A stretch of 21,543 nucleotides of DNA from assembly GCA_031277235.1 (NCBI GenBank), contig JAITMT010000162.1, positions 1 to 21,543 of the forward strand, written 5' to 3'. Every line of letters starts with the position of its first letter. Position 1 is the stretch's first letter. Shown here piece by piece: positions 6,179-14,490 of this stretch. A program made the position numbers and the translations under genes. This DNA comes from Tannerella sp. Its GTDB lineage: Bacteria > Bacteroidota > Bacteroidia > Bacteroidales > Tannerellaceae. A model generated the notes under the pieces. It worked only from the letters and a program-made list of their open reading frames with translations, was not told the origin of the DNA and did not search any database.

Positions 6179-6714
6179 ATACGGGACTGATTTCCAGACG
6201 ATACGCCAAGGCGCTGTATGAATACGCATCGAAACGCAAGATGGAAAATGTGTTGTACGCTCGCATGCAAACGCTTGTCAGAGAGATAAATGCGATTCCA
6301 AAGTTGAAAACTATTCTGCGAAGTCCCATGATTCCAACCGTTTACAAAAAGGACTTGCTTGCCGAAGCGAGCGGCGCCAATCCGGAGCCTGTCTATCTCG
6401 ATTTCGTGCGGCTCGTTACCGAAAATCACCGGGAAGAAATGGTGTTCGACATCGCCATGAACTATCAAATTCTGTATCGCCAGCGAAAAAACATCAGCGT
6501 GGTCAGTTTGATTTCTGCCGAGCCGATGAGCGCCGAAGCGTTGAGCCGCATCAAAAACAGGGTGCAGCAAAAAACGCACGGCGAAGTGGAATTTTCGACC
6601 GTCATAGACCGTTCGATTGACGGCGGTTTCATCTTTCAACTGGAAGATATGCGTCTGGACGCATCTGTGAAAGGGCAATTGGAAAAAATCAGAAGAAAAT
6701 TAAACTCCCTCTAA
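6175..6714 (+). CDS. atpH: F1Fo ATP synthase subunit delta
   Basis: Connects the peripheral stalk to the top of the alpha/beta head; 179 residues. The N-terminal helical domain begins GLISRRYAKALYEYA, and the conserved C-terminal signature IDGGFIFQLEDMRLDASVKG covers about 149-168. It overlaps atpF by four bases. The last residues and the stop (CTCCCTCTAA) lie in a repeat module also found at the end of the sensor kinase gene, so the terminal NSL is probably repeat-derived. A 44-base gap with a CCTCC/GGAGG hairpin separates it from atpA. Confidence 0.95.
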   Translation: MNTGLISRRYAKALYEYASKRKMENVLYARMQTLVREINAIPKLKTILRSPMIPTVYKKDLLAEASGANPEPVYLDFVRLVTENHREEMVFDIAMNYQILYRQRKNISVVSLISAEPMSAEALSRIKNRVQQKTHGEVEFSTVIDRSIDGGFIFQLEDMRLDASVKGQLEKIRRKLNSL

Positions 6715-6729
6715 ATCCTCCGGGGGAGG
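6705..6729. repeat. CCCTCTAA / GGAGG repeat module at the atpH end
   Basis: The word CCCTCTAAATCCTCC spans the atpH stop and is followed by a CCTCC-GGG-GGAGG hairpin (6717-6729). The end of the sensor kinase gene (about 1722-1744) has the matching CCCTCTAACTCCCCC followed by a GGGAGG arm. Similar GGAGGG hairpins recur at 1775-1791 and 12584-12599. These look like one family of short C-rich intergenic repeats. Confidence 0.6.
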
Positions 6730-6758
6730 CTACTTGTAATTTATAACTTATAAAAAAA

Positions 6759-8339
6759 ATGGACGACAATATAAAAGTGAGCGAAGTATCGCAGGTGCTG
6801 AAAATGCAACTTGAAAGAATTGACCGGTTGGTGGCGATGGAAGAAGTCGGAACCGTGCTGCAGGTGAGCGACGGCGTGGCGCGTATTTACGGCTTGTGCA
6901 ATGCCGAAGCCAATGAACTGCTTGAATTTGAAAACGGTACGATGGGCGTTGTGATGAATCTGGAAATTGACAACGTAGGCGCCGTCTTGCTGGGCGCGGG
7001 CGATTCCGTGAAGGAAGGTTTTTCGGTGAAACGCACGCAGGAAATTGCCTCGATAGACGTGAGCGAAAAAATGCTCGGTCGCGTCGTTAATCCGTTGGGC
7101 GTTCCGATGGACGGCAAAGGCGCGATTGACGGCGAAAAATTCCGTATGCCGCTGGAGCGCAAGGCGCCGGGCGTTATTTATCGCCAGCCTGTGAATCAGC
7201 CGCTTCAGACCGGATTGAAAGCCGTGGACGCGATGATTCCCATCGGACGCGGACAGCGCGAACTGATTATCGGCGACCGACAAATCGGCAAAACGGCTAT
7301 CGCCATTGATACCATTATCAATCAACGACATAACTATGACCACGGCGACCCTGTATATTGCATTTACGTGGCTGTCGGACAGAAAGGTTCGACCGTCGCT
7401 TCGGTCGTGAAAACGCTCGAAGACAAGGGCGCGATGGACTATACGGTCGTTATCGCCGCCAACGCTTCCGATCCCGCTGCATTACAGTATTTTGCGCCGT
7501 TTGCAGGCGCGTCGATCGGTGAATATTTCCGCGATACGGGCAGGCACGCGCTTGTGATTTACGACGATTTGTCGAAACAGGCGGTCGCCTACCGCGAAGT
7601 ATCGCTGATTCTTCGGCGTCCGTCGGGTCGCGAGGCTTATCCGGGCGATATTTTCTATCTCCATTCCCGTTTGCTGGAACGTGCAGCTAAAATCATTAAC
7701 CAGCAGGAAGTTGCAGAGCAAATGAACGACCTTCCTGACTGTCTGAAAGGGCGTGTGAAGGGCGGCGGCTCGCTGACGGCGTTGCCGATTATCGAAACGC
7801 AGGCGGGCGACGTGGCGGCGTACATCCCGACCAATGTAATTTCCATCACCGACGGGCAGATTTTTTTGGACAACGACCTGTTCAACCAGGGCGTTCGTCC
7901 CGCCATCAACGTGGGAATTTCTGTTTCGCGCGTGGGCGGCAGCGCCCAGATAAAGGCGATGAAAAAAGTGGCGGGTACGTTGAAGATTGATCAGGCGCAA
8001 TATCGTGAACTTGAATCGTTTACGAAATTCGGAGGCGATCTCGACGCTGTTACGGCGTTTACGATTGACAAGGGACAAAAAAACACGAAACTGCTTATCC
8101 AGCAGCAATATGTGCCCATGCCTGTGGAAGAACAGATTGCGATTTTGTATTGCGGCATCAACGGTTTGCTGAAAGATGTGCCGCTCAACGAAGTGCAGGG
8201 CTTTGAACAACTTTTCCTGCAAATGGTCAGAAGCAATTATCAACAGGAAATTCTGGAACCGCTCCGCAACGGACAACTGGACGACAGCGTAACGTCCGCC
8301 ATCGAAAAAGTCGTCTCACAAATCAACAGCGGTAAGTAA
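6759..8339 (+). CDS. atpA: F1Fo ATP synthase subunit alpha
   Basis: Non-catalytic nucleotide-binding partner of beta in the F1 hexamer; 526 residues. Walker A is GDRQIGKT (172-179), the signature PAINVGISVSRVGGSAQ spans 381-397, and the arginine finger that completes the catalytic site in beta is Arg391. The length and the beta-barrel, nucleotide-binding and helical domains are as expected. The stop and the atpG start share one base (TAATG at 8337-8341), a sign of coupled translation. Confidence 0.98.
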   Translation: MDDNIKVSEVSQVLKMQLERIDRLVAMEEVGTVLQVSDGVARIYGLCNAEANELLEFENGTMGVVMNLEIDNVGAVLLGAGDSVKEGFSVKRTQEIASIDVSEKMLGRVVNPLGVPMDGKGAIDGEKFRMPLERKAPGVIYRQPVNQPLQTGLKAVDAMIPIGRGQRELIIGDRQIGKTAIAIDTIINQRHNYDHGDPVYCIYVAVGQKGSTVASVVKTLEDKGAMDYTVVIAANASDPAALQYFAPFAGASIGEYFRDTGRHALVIYDDLSKQAVAYREVSLILRRPSGREAYPGDIFYLHSRLLERAAKIINQQEVAEQMNDLPDCLKGRVKGGGSLTALPIIETQAGDVAAYIPTNVISITDGQIFLDNDLFNQGVRPAINVGISVSRVGGSAQIKAMKKVAGTLKIDQAQYRELESFTKFGGDLDAVTAFTIDKGQKNTKLLIQQQYVPMPVEEQIAILYCGINGLLKDVPLNEVQGFEQLFLQMVRSNYQQEILEPLRNGQLDDSVTSAIEKVVSQINSGK

Positions 8340-9193
8340 TGGCTTCACTCAAAGAGATAAAAGTCAGGATTAATTCGATCAAGAGTACGCGCAAGACAAC
8401 TTCCGCGATGAAACTGGTTGCTTCCGCCAAGTTGCGCAAGGCGCAGGGCGTTTTCGGCAACATGCGTCCCTACTCCGTCGCGCTCCATCACGTGATGGAA
8501 GCCCTGCTTTCGTCCGAGTTTTCCAGTTCGCTGTGCGACGTGAGACCCGTTGAAAATGTGGCGATTGTGGCGCTTTCGTCGGACGGTTCGCTTTGCGGCG
8601 CGTTCAATTCCAACATCATCCGCGAAACGCAGAAAAAATTAGAGCAATACAGGCATCTCCCGAAGGAAAACGTCCGGATTTACACGATTGGAAAAAAAGT
8701 GTATGATGCGCTGCATAAAAAAGGGTTCGCCATTACGAAAAATTTTGTAAATCTTGCCGGAAAGCCTGATTATAATACGGTTGCAGAGTTGGCTGACTCG
8801 CTCATCACGCAGTTCGAGAAAAAGGAAATTGACCGCGTCGAAATCCTGTATCACCATTTTAAGAGCGCCGGCGTGCAGAAATTGCTGAATGAAAGTATCC
8901 TGCCGCTCGTTTTACCCGAACCTGCTTCCAACGTGAACACCGATTACATCCTGGAACCTTCGCGTGAAGAATTGTTGAATGTATTGATTCCCAAAAGTAT
9001 AAGATTGCAGTTGTACACTTCGCTGCTGGACTCCAGTTGTTCGGAGCACGCCGCACGTATGATTGCCATGCAAATTGCCACCGACAACGCTGATAATCTG
9101 GTGAATGAACTGACCATCATTTATAACAAAACCCGTCAGCAAGTCATTACCAACGAGTTGTTGGACATCGTCGGCGGACAGCAAAAAAGATAG
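8339..9193 (+). CDS. atpG: F1Fo ATP synthase subunit gamma
   Basis: Central rotor shaft of F1; 284 residues. The N-terminal helix carries the family motif SLKEIKVRINSIKSTRKTTSAMKLVA (start of protein, residues 3-28). A Rossmann-like middle (VAIVALSSDGSLCGAFNSNI, about 69-88) follows, and the C-terminal helix includes ARMIAMQIATDNADNLVNEL before ITNELLDIVGG. It is the last subunit gene; together with the upstream genes the operon encodes a full F1Fo set. A LOG-family gene starts four bases after the stop. Confidence 0.97.
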   Translation: MASLKEIKVRINSIKSTRKTTSAMKLVASAKLRKAQGVFGNMRPYSVALHHVMEALLSSEFSSSLCDVRPVENVAIVALSSDGSLCGAFNSNIIRETQKKLEQYRHLPKENVRIYTIGKKVYDALHKKGFAITKNFVNLAGKPDYNTVAELADSLITQFEKKEIDRVEILYHHFKSAGVQKLLNESILPLVLPEPASNVNTDYILEPSREELLNVLIPKSIRLQLYTSLLDSSCSEHAARMIAMQIATDNADNLVNELTIIYNKTRQQVITNELLDIVGGQQKR

Positions 9194-9197
9194 AAAA

Positions 9198-9737
9198 ATG
9201 ATTAAAAACATAGCAATTTACTGCTCCTCGAGCAACGAAATAAGCGATATTTACAAGCAGGCAGCCCGTGAATTGGGCATTCTTCTGGGTAAAAAAGGGA
9301 TTCACATCATCAACGGCGCGGGCAATATGGGTCTGATGCGGGTCGTTTCCGAAGCGACGCTCTCGGCGGGCGGCACGGTTACGGGCGTTATCCCGACTTT
9401 TATGATGGAACGCGGCTGGCATCACCGCGGACTGACGCGCCTGATCGAAGTGTCGTCCATGCACGAACGCAAAAAGACAATCGCCGACCTCTCCGACGCA
9501 GCAATTGCGTTGCCGGGTGGTTACGGCACGCTGGAAGAACTGCTCGAAATCATCACCTGGCGACAGCTCGGATTGTATCATAATCCTGTTATCATATTGA
9601 ATACCAGCGGATTCTATAATTCTCTGATAACCATGTTCCACCACGCAAGCGACGGAAAATTTATTCCCCCCGGCGGCTTGTCCCTGTGGGAATCGGCAGA
9701 TACGCCGGAAGAGGTTTTGGGGAAGTTGGGGATATAG
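9198..9737 (+). CDS. LOG-family nucleoside-monophosphate phosphoribohydrolase
   Basis: 179 residues of the LOG/TIGR00730 family, whose studied members cleave the N-glycosidic bond of cytokinin riboside monophosphates or AMP-like nucleotides to base plus ribose 5-phosphate. The hallmark PGGYGTLEE is at 106-114 and the partner motif MHERK at 88-92; the Rossmann-type NGAGNMGLM loop is at 39-47. Both active-site motifs are intact. It starts four bases after atpG with no promoter between, so it is probably co-transcribed with the ATP synthase. The physiological substrate in bacteria of this kind is uncertain, and older annotations such as lysine decarboxylase are misleading. Confidence 0.9.
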   Translation: MIKNIAIYCSSSNEISDIYKQAARELGILLGKKGIHIINGAGNMGLMRVVSEATLSAGGTVTGVIPTFMMERGWHHRGLTRLIEVSSMHERKKTIADLSDAAIALPGGYGTLEELLEIITWRQLGLYHNPVIILNTSGFYNSLITMFHHASDGKFIPPGGLSLWESADTPEEVLGKLGI

Positions 9738-9907
9738 AAAACGGCATTTTTACAAAAAAGGATATAAATATCTGGATATAAGTATTCTATCAAATTTTAT
9801 CAGTCATTTTTTATGGGTGTAAAGCAGTATTACACTTCAAAAATACGCATTTCCATGAACCGGCAAGCCCGGATTTTTACAAATTATATCCAAAAAAAGC
9901 AATAAAA
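9738..9907. other. AT-rich spacer after the atp operon
   Basis: No gene is seen. The spacer contains two GGATATAA words (9760-9767, 9774-9781) with an inverted TTATATCC at 9884-9891, a 6-bp hairpin GTGTAA/TTACAC with a 7-base loop (9817-9835), and a weak stem CCGG-CAAGC-CCGG followed by ATTTTT (9860-9878). The last could end the atp transcript, but a 4-bp stem is poor evidence. Confidence 0.4.
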
Positions 9908-9939
9908 TTTCCATATCTCAATTATTTGTTCTATTTTTG
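9908..9939 (+). promoter_or_regulatory. Promoter of the LysM/binding-protein gene
   Basis: TTTC (9908-9911), 20 bases, then TATTTTTG (9932-9939), an exact TAnnTTTG -7 box with a one-mismatch -33. The transcript would start near 9946, so translation begins at the ATG at 9968 and not at the in-frame TTG at 9926. Confidence 0.65.
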
Positions 9940-9967
9940 CCGGACTTTACTTAAAAAGAACATAACC

Positions 9968-11800
9968 ATGATGAAGAAGATTACGCTGTTTGCATTATTG
10001 GTGTTGGGTTGTATATATTTTACCCAAACGGGCGTTGTTGCCCAAACGAAACAACAGACTGTCAGTGATATCGCGCAAAGTGATAACATTTTTTATCACA
10101 CGGTAGAACGTGGACAGACGATTTATTCCATCGCGACCATGTACGGAGTGAAAGTAGATGAGATACTGAAACTCAATGCAATGACCGATGATGCGATTAA
10201 AGTGGGAGCGACGCTCAAAATCCCGCAGAAAAAGGCGGTTACCAAACCCGTAGCGACCTCGGAGACCGATAAATCGTACATTTATCACACCATCGCGGCG
10301 AAAGAAACGCTGTACGGAGTGGCAAAGATGTATAGCGTTACAGGTCAGCAGATTATTGATGCCAATCCGGGCTTGTCGGCTGCCACGTTTTCCATCGGGA
10401 AAAATATCCGCATTCCGACCAACGTCAAAGAAAAAAAGACGACGGAAGTAGTTGATAAAAAGAAAGGTAAGGAAGTATATTACACGGTTCCCGAAAAGGA
10501 AACGATGTATAATATATGCCGGACGTTCAAAACAACCGAAAAGGAGTTGTTGAGTCTCAATCCGGAACTGGCAGGCGGTCTGCGCATTGGAATGACGCTT
10601 CGCATACCTCTGAGAATCAATGTAAAAGACCTTCCCGCCGAAGCGTCGGAAACGCCCAGGCAAGTGGAAGAGATGCTAACGGCAAAACCGGCTGTCAGCC
10701 CCGTTGATGCAGCCAGAATTGCGTTATTATTGCCTTATGACGCTGAAAAACCCAATGTAACGGGCGGTGCAATGACAAGATTCATAGCGTATTACGAAGG
10801 GATTCTGCTGGCAGTGGACAGTTTGCGAAAACAGGGTTATTCGTCGGAATTTTTTGTTTATGACATCGGTGAACAGACGTCAAAACTCAAGAAACTGCTG
10901 ATTGACAAGGAAGAAGCGCTGAAAGACGTAAATCTGATTATCGGCGGAAGTTCCAACGAGCAAATCAAGTTGATTGCCGATTTTGCCCGGAACAACAAGG
11001 TGAAATATGTGATTCCGTTCACGCAAAAAAATGACGAAGTGCTGAACAATGCGTATGTTTTTCAGGTAAATACGCCCAAGGAATATCTCTACGCCAACGC
11101 CGCCTATGCAGGCACCAACCTGTTTGCCAAATACAATATCATTTTCCTCGACACGAAGGATGCGAACGACGACCGGAGTGATTTTATCGAGGAATTCAAG
11201 AAGGAATTGAAAGAGCGCAACATCGCTTTTCAGGACTTGACTTACAATGCCGCCAAGTTCAAGTCGGACATTTCGGCGCTGCTTTCGACCTCCAAGCCCA
11301 ATATGGTCATGCCGTATTCGGCTTCACTCGACGCTTTGAACAAATTCAGAAGCACGCTTCGCGCCTTGAATCAGGCAAAACCCGAATACAACATTACGCT
11401 GTTCGGCTATCCCGACTGGCAAACAACTCAGTATAAGGAATGTCTGGATGATTTCCATACGCTTGACACGTACATTTACAGCCTGTTTTTTGCCGACAAT
11501 ATGAATCCGGGCGTGAAAAACTTTTATAACGACTACAAGAAATGGTACAGTAAGATGCCTGATCCTGCGATGTTTCCGAAATATGAGATGGTGGGTTTCG
11601 ATACGGGCATGTTTTTCCTGCAGGCAATCAAGAAGTATGGCGCCGATTTTGAAAAGGAGATATCCAACATGAAGTACAAAAGCGTGCAGACGGGCTTTAA
11701 TTTCGAGCGCGTAAACAACTGGGGAGGCTTCATCAATACGAACATTTATATCATTCATTTCGATAAGGATTTCAGGATTACGAGGTCGGAATTTAAATAA
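9968..11800 (+). CDS. Exported LysM x3 / periplasmic-binding-protein fusion
   Basis: 610 residues. A signal peptide (about 1-25, GVVA/QTK cleavage; a lipobox reading at LVLGC is less likely) leads to three LysM repeats at about 43-86, 106-150 and 171-214, each with the YxTV...ETxYxI...LNPxL...G..L.IP pattern; LysM binds N-acetylglucosamine in peptidoglycan. From about 249 (ARIALLLPY) the protein resembles type I periplasmic binding proteins of the branched-chain amino-acid receptor fold and runs to the C-terminus. No transporter genes are nearby, so the binding domain may sense or scaffold rather than feed an ABC transporter. A barrel protein follows after 47 bases (2 if the earlier start is used), suggesting a two-gene envelope operon. 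Proteins of this layout are known in Bacteroidetes, with function unclear. Confidence 0.85.
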   Translation: MMKKITLFALLVLGCIYFTQTGVVAQTKQQTVSDIAQSDNIFYHTVERGQTIYSIATMYGVKVDEILKLNAMTDDAIKVGATLKIPQKKAVTKPVATSETDKSYIYHTIAAKETLYGVAKMYSVTGQQIIDANPGLSAATFSIGKNIRIPTNVKEKKTTEVVDKKKGKEVYYTVPEKETMYNICRTFKTTEKELLSLNPELAGGLRIGMTLRIPLRINVKDLPAEASETPRQVEEMLTAKPAVSPVDAARIALLLPYDAEKPNVTGGAMTRFIAYYEGILLAVDSLRKQGYSSEFFVYDIGEQTSKLKKLLIDKEEALKDVNLIIGGSSNEQIKLIADFARNNKVKYVIPFTQKNDEVLNNAYVFQVNTPKEYLYANAAYAGTNLFAKYNIIFLDTKDANDDRSDFIEEFKKELKERNIAFQDLTYNAAKFKSDISALLSTSKPNMVMPYSASLDALNKFRSTLRALNQAKPEYNITLFGYPDWQTTQYKECLDDFHTLDTYIYSLFFADNMNPGVKNFYNDYKKWYSKMPDPAMFPKYEMVGFDTGMFFLQAIKKYGADFEKEISNMKYKSVQTGFNFERVNNWGGFINTNIYIIHFDKDFRITRSEFK

Positions 11801-11847
11801 ATATGGCGAACGCGGGTTGCGAATTACGGATTGAAAAATGGGCGTAC

Positions 11848-12531
11848 ATGCAGGTGCGCCTTTACATTCGTGCCTTCGCGCTTTCGTGCTTTTTGCTGTT
11901 GGGGACAACAGTTAGTTCTCAGATAATTAACACGTTACCCTACGAGTTTTCCTATGGTGTTTCGGGCGGAACGACTTTTTCCCGCGTTACGTTCAATCCG
12001 CGCGTTACCGAAAAATTAGCCATGGGTACCACACTGGGCGTTACGGGACGTATGACCATGGGCGAAAACGTCGGTTTGCAACTTGAGATCAACTATGTAC
12101 AGCAGGGTTGGAGCGAAGATTACAGTGAAACGGAAACGCCTGAATATCAGTATGACCGGAAACTTCATTACATCCAGGTACCTTTTTGTACGCACGTGCA
12201 GTTTGGCGGGAAAAATGTGAAAGCTTTCATCAATGCGGGACCGCAGTTTGGATGGTTTTTGAGCGAATCCACGTCTCACAATCTGGAGAATCCGGAATCG
12301 GGAAGAGTTTATTATCAGCATATTATGCCTGTCGAGAAAAAGTTTGAATGGGGCATCGGCGGCGGACCGGGTATCGAAATCCGCACGGGAATCGGCTATT
12401 TTCTCATCGAAGGACGCTATTTCTATTCATTCTCGGATATTTACAATACTCGACGCCAGGATAATTTCGCCAAAGCCTCCACGCAAACGATCATCGCTAA
12501 AATCACGTATTTGTTGCCGGTGAAAAAGTAA
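11848..12531 (+). CDS. Small outer-membrane beta-barrel protein, PorT-like
   Basis: 227 residues from ATG 11848. Signal peptide MQVRLYIRAFALSCFLLLG..VSSQ, then alternating strands with aromatic girdle residues (GVTGRMTMGENVGLQLEINY, FGGKNVKAFINAGPQFGWF) and a final strand ending in KITYLLPV. This is the pattern of the outer-membrane beta-barrel families grouped as PorT-like in Bacteroidetes. An in-frame ATG at 11803, two bases after the preceding stop, would add 15 residues (MANAGCELRIEKWAY) ahead of the signal peptide, so I prefer 11848. It probably shares the transcript of the LysM protein. A specific role such as type IX secretion cannot be claimed from sequence. Confidence 0.78.
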   Translation: MQVRLYIRAFALSCFLLLGTTVSSQIINTLPYEFSYGVSGGTTFSRVTFNPRVTEKLAMGTTLGVTGRMTMGENVGLQLEINYVQQGWSEDYSETETPEYQYDRKLHYIQVPFCTHVQFGGKNVKAFINAGPQFGWFLSESTSHNLENPESGRVYYQHIMPVEKKFEWGIGGGPGIEIRTGIGYFLIEGRYFYSFSDIYNTRRQDNFAKASTQTIIAKITYLLPVKK

Positions 12532-12920
12532 AGAATCCCGGCTCAATATTTTAGATGAATTGGGGATTTGAATCTTCCCTATCCCCCTCCGAAGGAGGGA
12601 AATTTCCTCTCTTGAGGGGAGGATGGGGATTTCTTGAACTTTCTTCGGTTTAACTTAATTTCAACCGGAACTCATTGAAAATACAAACAAACCTGTCAGA
12701 CAGTATATTCCGGAAAAACAAGTTTTGACACAATTAACAGTCAACAAATCAAAGAGATACAGTATAAATCAATATGAAATACAAATTGTTATAGAAATTT
12801 TATCCTCATTTTCGAGCATTACAAAATATTGTAAAAAATATTGCCGACAAACTGTTTTTTCACCAATATTCTATCCCTAACGGGACGGAGAAATGATAAC
12901 ATTTTGATACGATTACCCTG
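12532..12920. other. Spacer between convergent genes with C-rich hairpins
   Basis: No credible gene. 12584-12599 holds CCCCTCC-GAA-GGAGGG, the same 16 bases as at 1775-1790, followed by a second C-rich/G-rich pair (about 12606-12622). Further right the DNA is AT-rich, with a short stem TTACAA-AATA-TTGTAA (12819-12834). No clear intrinsic terminator with a T-run is seen for either neighbouring gene. Confidence 0.5.
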
Positions 12921-14345
12921 TTATTCCACCGCAATCGTATTGGAAGTGCGGATTTCGGGGATGAGGTTATATTGCAGTTTTTCCTTGTCGCGGCGCAGTT
13001 TGAACGTGCAGTTGTTGCCTCCTGCCGGATTGATGAACGGCGCGTAAAAAAACAGATAGGAAAACACGGCGAGATTCTTCTTTTTATCGAACTCTTTCAC
13101 CACTTTCGGATACTTCATAATGTCCCAGTTCATGCAGTTCGGAAAGCCGTTGGCGTCGGTGAAGCGCGTTTTTTCATCGCGAAGTTTCGCTGTTTTTTTT
13201 ATAAATTCGCGATAGGCGGCTGACAGTTGCTGCGACGTTTTGGTCAGTTCCTTGCCGTTGATTTCGTCAATTTTGTCGGCGGGACGGATACCGGCTTTTG
13301 CCGCAGGCGAATAGGCGTCAACCGATTCTACTTCCGCAATGTTTTCGATATTGTAATGGATGCCGGTATAGTTGAACTTTTTCCTTGATAATCTGAACTG
13401 TACGTTGCGACCATATTTTGTATAAGGAAATTGCATGCACATCAGCGGAATGTTCACGGCGGCAAATTCCTGCACGGAAAATGTTTCGTTCAGCAATTCA
13501 TTGGCTTCGCAATCCCAGATGATGCGTCCCGGCTTGATTTTTCGGTCTTCCAGTTTCAGACCGAGTTTCAGCGTGTGGGCGGCGTCCGATTCGAGTGTGC
13601 CGGGCGCCAGGAACGGAAACTCCGAAATCTTGTCTTTTGTTATGTCGTATCTGTAGGTGTAACTTTTGTCCGCGTTGTTTTTGGAAACCGATCGCGCCTG
13701 CGAGGGTCTGAAATTCGCATTTTTGTTGATGGAATAATTGATCTGGACAATCAGGTCGGGCTTATTTTCATCGTATTTTAAACCTTTGGACGTCAGTTCT
13801 TTCTGGATATAACCCATAATCTTTTTTGCCAAATCGGGCTGATCGTCAGCGCCTCCAAAAAATGCAAACGATTTAAAATCCGAATAATCAACCGGTTCCT
13901 GCGTATTGTTTGTTATATAGGGACACGTAAAAAAGCGTTCCTGATTGTTTTCGACCGCATACATGGCAAAAGCCGACGACAACCGGTCTTCCGAGATGCC
14001 GTAGTCGCTGTAACACTCTTTTTTAACCTTCACTTTGCGATTGGGCGACGTGAAATTCCTGATCGTCAGTTCCACGATTTCCTTGCCTTTCGGATTCAGA
14101 AACGGCTCGATGTCGTCCAGCACATTATCCGTAACAGGCACGCCTTCAATGGCTTCGATAATATCGAAGGGCTTGATGCCTGCGCGTTCGGCGGGCGATT
14201 CCGGGTAAACGCTGGTAATCACGATTTTATCCTTTCCCCAATGGGGATTGTTGCTGATTTCGTAACTGAAACCGTACCGGCATGTCTGCGCCGTTGCGAC
14301 ATGGAGGATGCCCAAAAACAAAAAAATATAAAATATCTGCCTCAT
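12921..14345 (-). CDS. Exported protein with PDZ and DUF4136-like domains
   Basis: 474 residues with a signal peptide (1-19, cleavage ATA/QTC). PDZ domain 1 covers about 23-107, including ITSVYPESPAERAGIKPFDIIEAIEG. A middle region (about 154-300) contains SDFKSFAFFGG and then LTSKGLKYDENKPDLIVQINY, which resembles DUF4136 lipoprotein-type domains. A second PDZ-like motif (AEVESVDAYSPAAKAGIRPADKIDEING) begins near 337. There is no protease or peptidase motif, so it is probably a periplasmic scaffold rather than an HtrA-type enzyme. Single gene with its own promoter, divergent from grpE. Function unknown; the PDZ calls are strong and the DUF4136 call moderate. Confidence 0.85.
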   Translation of the reverse strand: MRQIFYIFLFLGILHVATAQTCRYGFSYEISNNPHWGKDKIVITSVYPESPAERAGIKPFDIIEAIEGVPVTDNVLDDIEPFLNPKGKEIVELTIRNFTSPNRKVKVKKECYSDYGISEDRLSSAFAMYAVENNQERFFTCPYITNNTQEPVDYSDFKSFAFFGGADDQPDLAKKIMGYIQKELTSKGLKYDENKPDLIVQINYSINKNANFRPSQARSVSKNNADKSYTYRYDITKDKISEFPFLAPGTLESDAAHTLKLGLKLEDRKIKPGRIIWDCEANELLNETFSVQEFAAVNIPLMCMQFPYTKYGRNVQFRLSRKKFNYTGIHYNIENIAEVESVDAYSPAAKAGIRPADKIDEINGKELTKTSQQLSAAYREFIKKTAKLRDEKTRFTDANGFPNCMNWDIMKYPKVVKEFDKKKNLAVFSYLFFYAPFINPAGGNNCTFKLRRDKEKLQYNLIPEIRTSNTIAVE

Positions 14346-14397
14346 AATGCCTTAATTATTAATCATGTATATTAACTTTTATACCTTATAATCAAGG

Positions 14398-14427
14398 CAA
14401 AGTTAAGCAATTTTTTAAAATTGGCAA
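14398..14427 (-). promoter_or_regulatory. Promoter of the PDZ protein gene
   Basis: On the minus strand TTG (14427-14425), 19 bases, then TAACTTTG (14405-14398): both Bacteroidetes elements at ideal spacing. The transcript would start near 14391, about 46 bases before the ATG at 14345. Confidence 0.7.
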
Positions 14428-14490
14428 CATTTTTGATAATAACAGAATAAAACAAGTTTAATTTGAAGTAAAAACAAGCAAAAAACAGCG

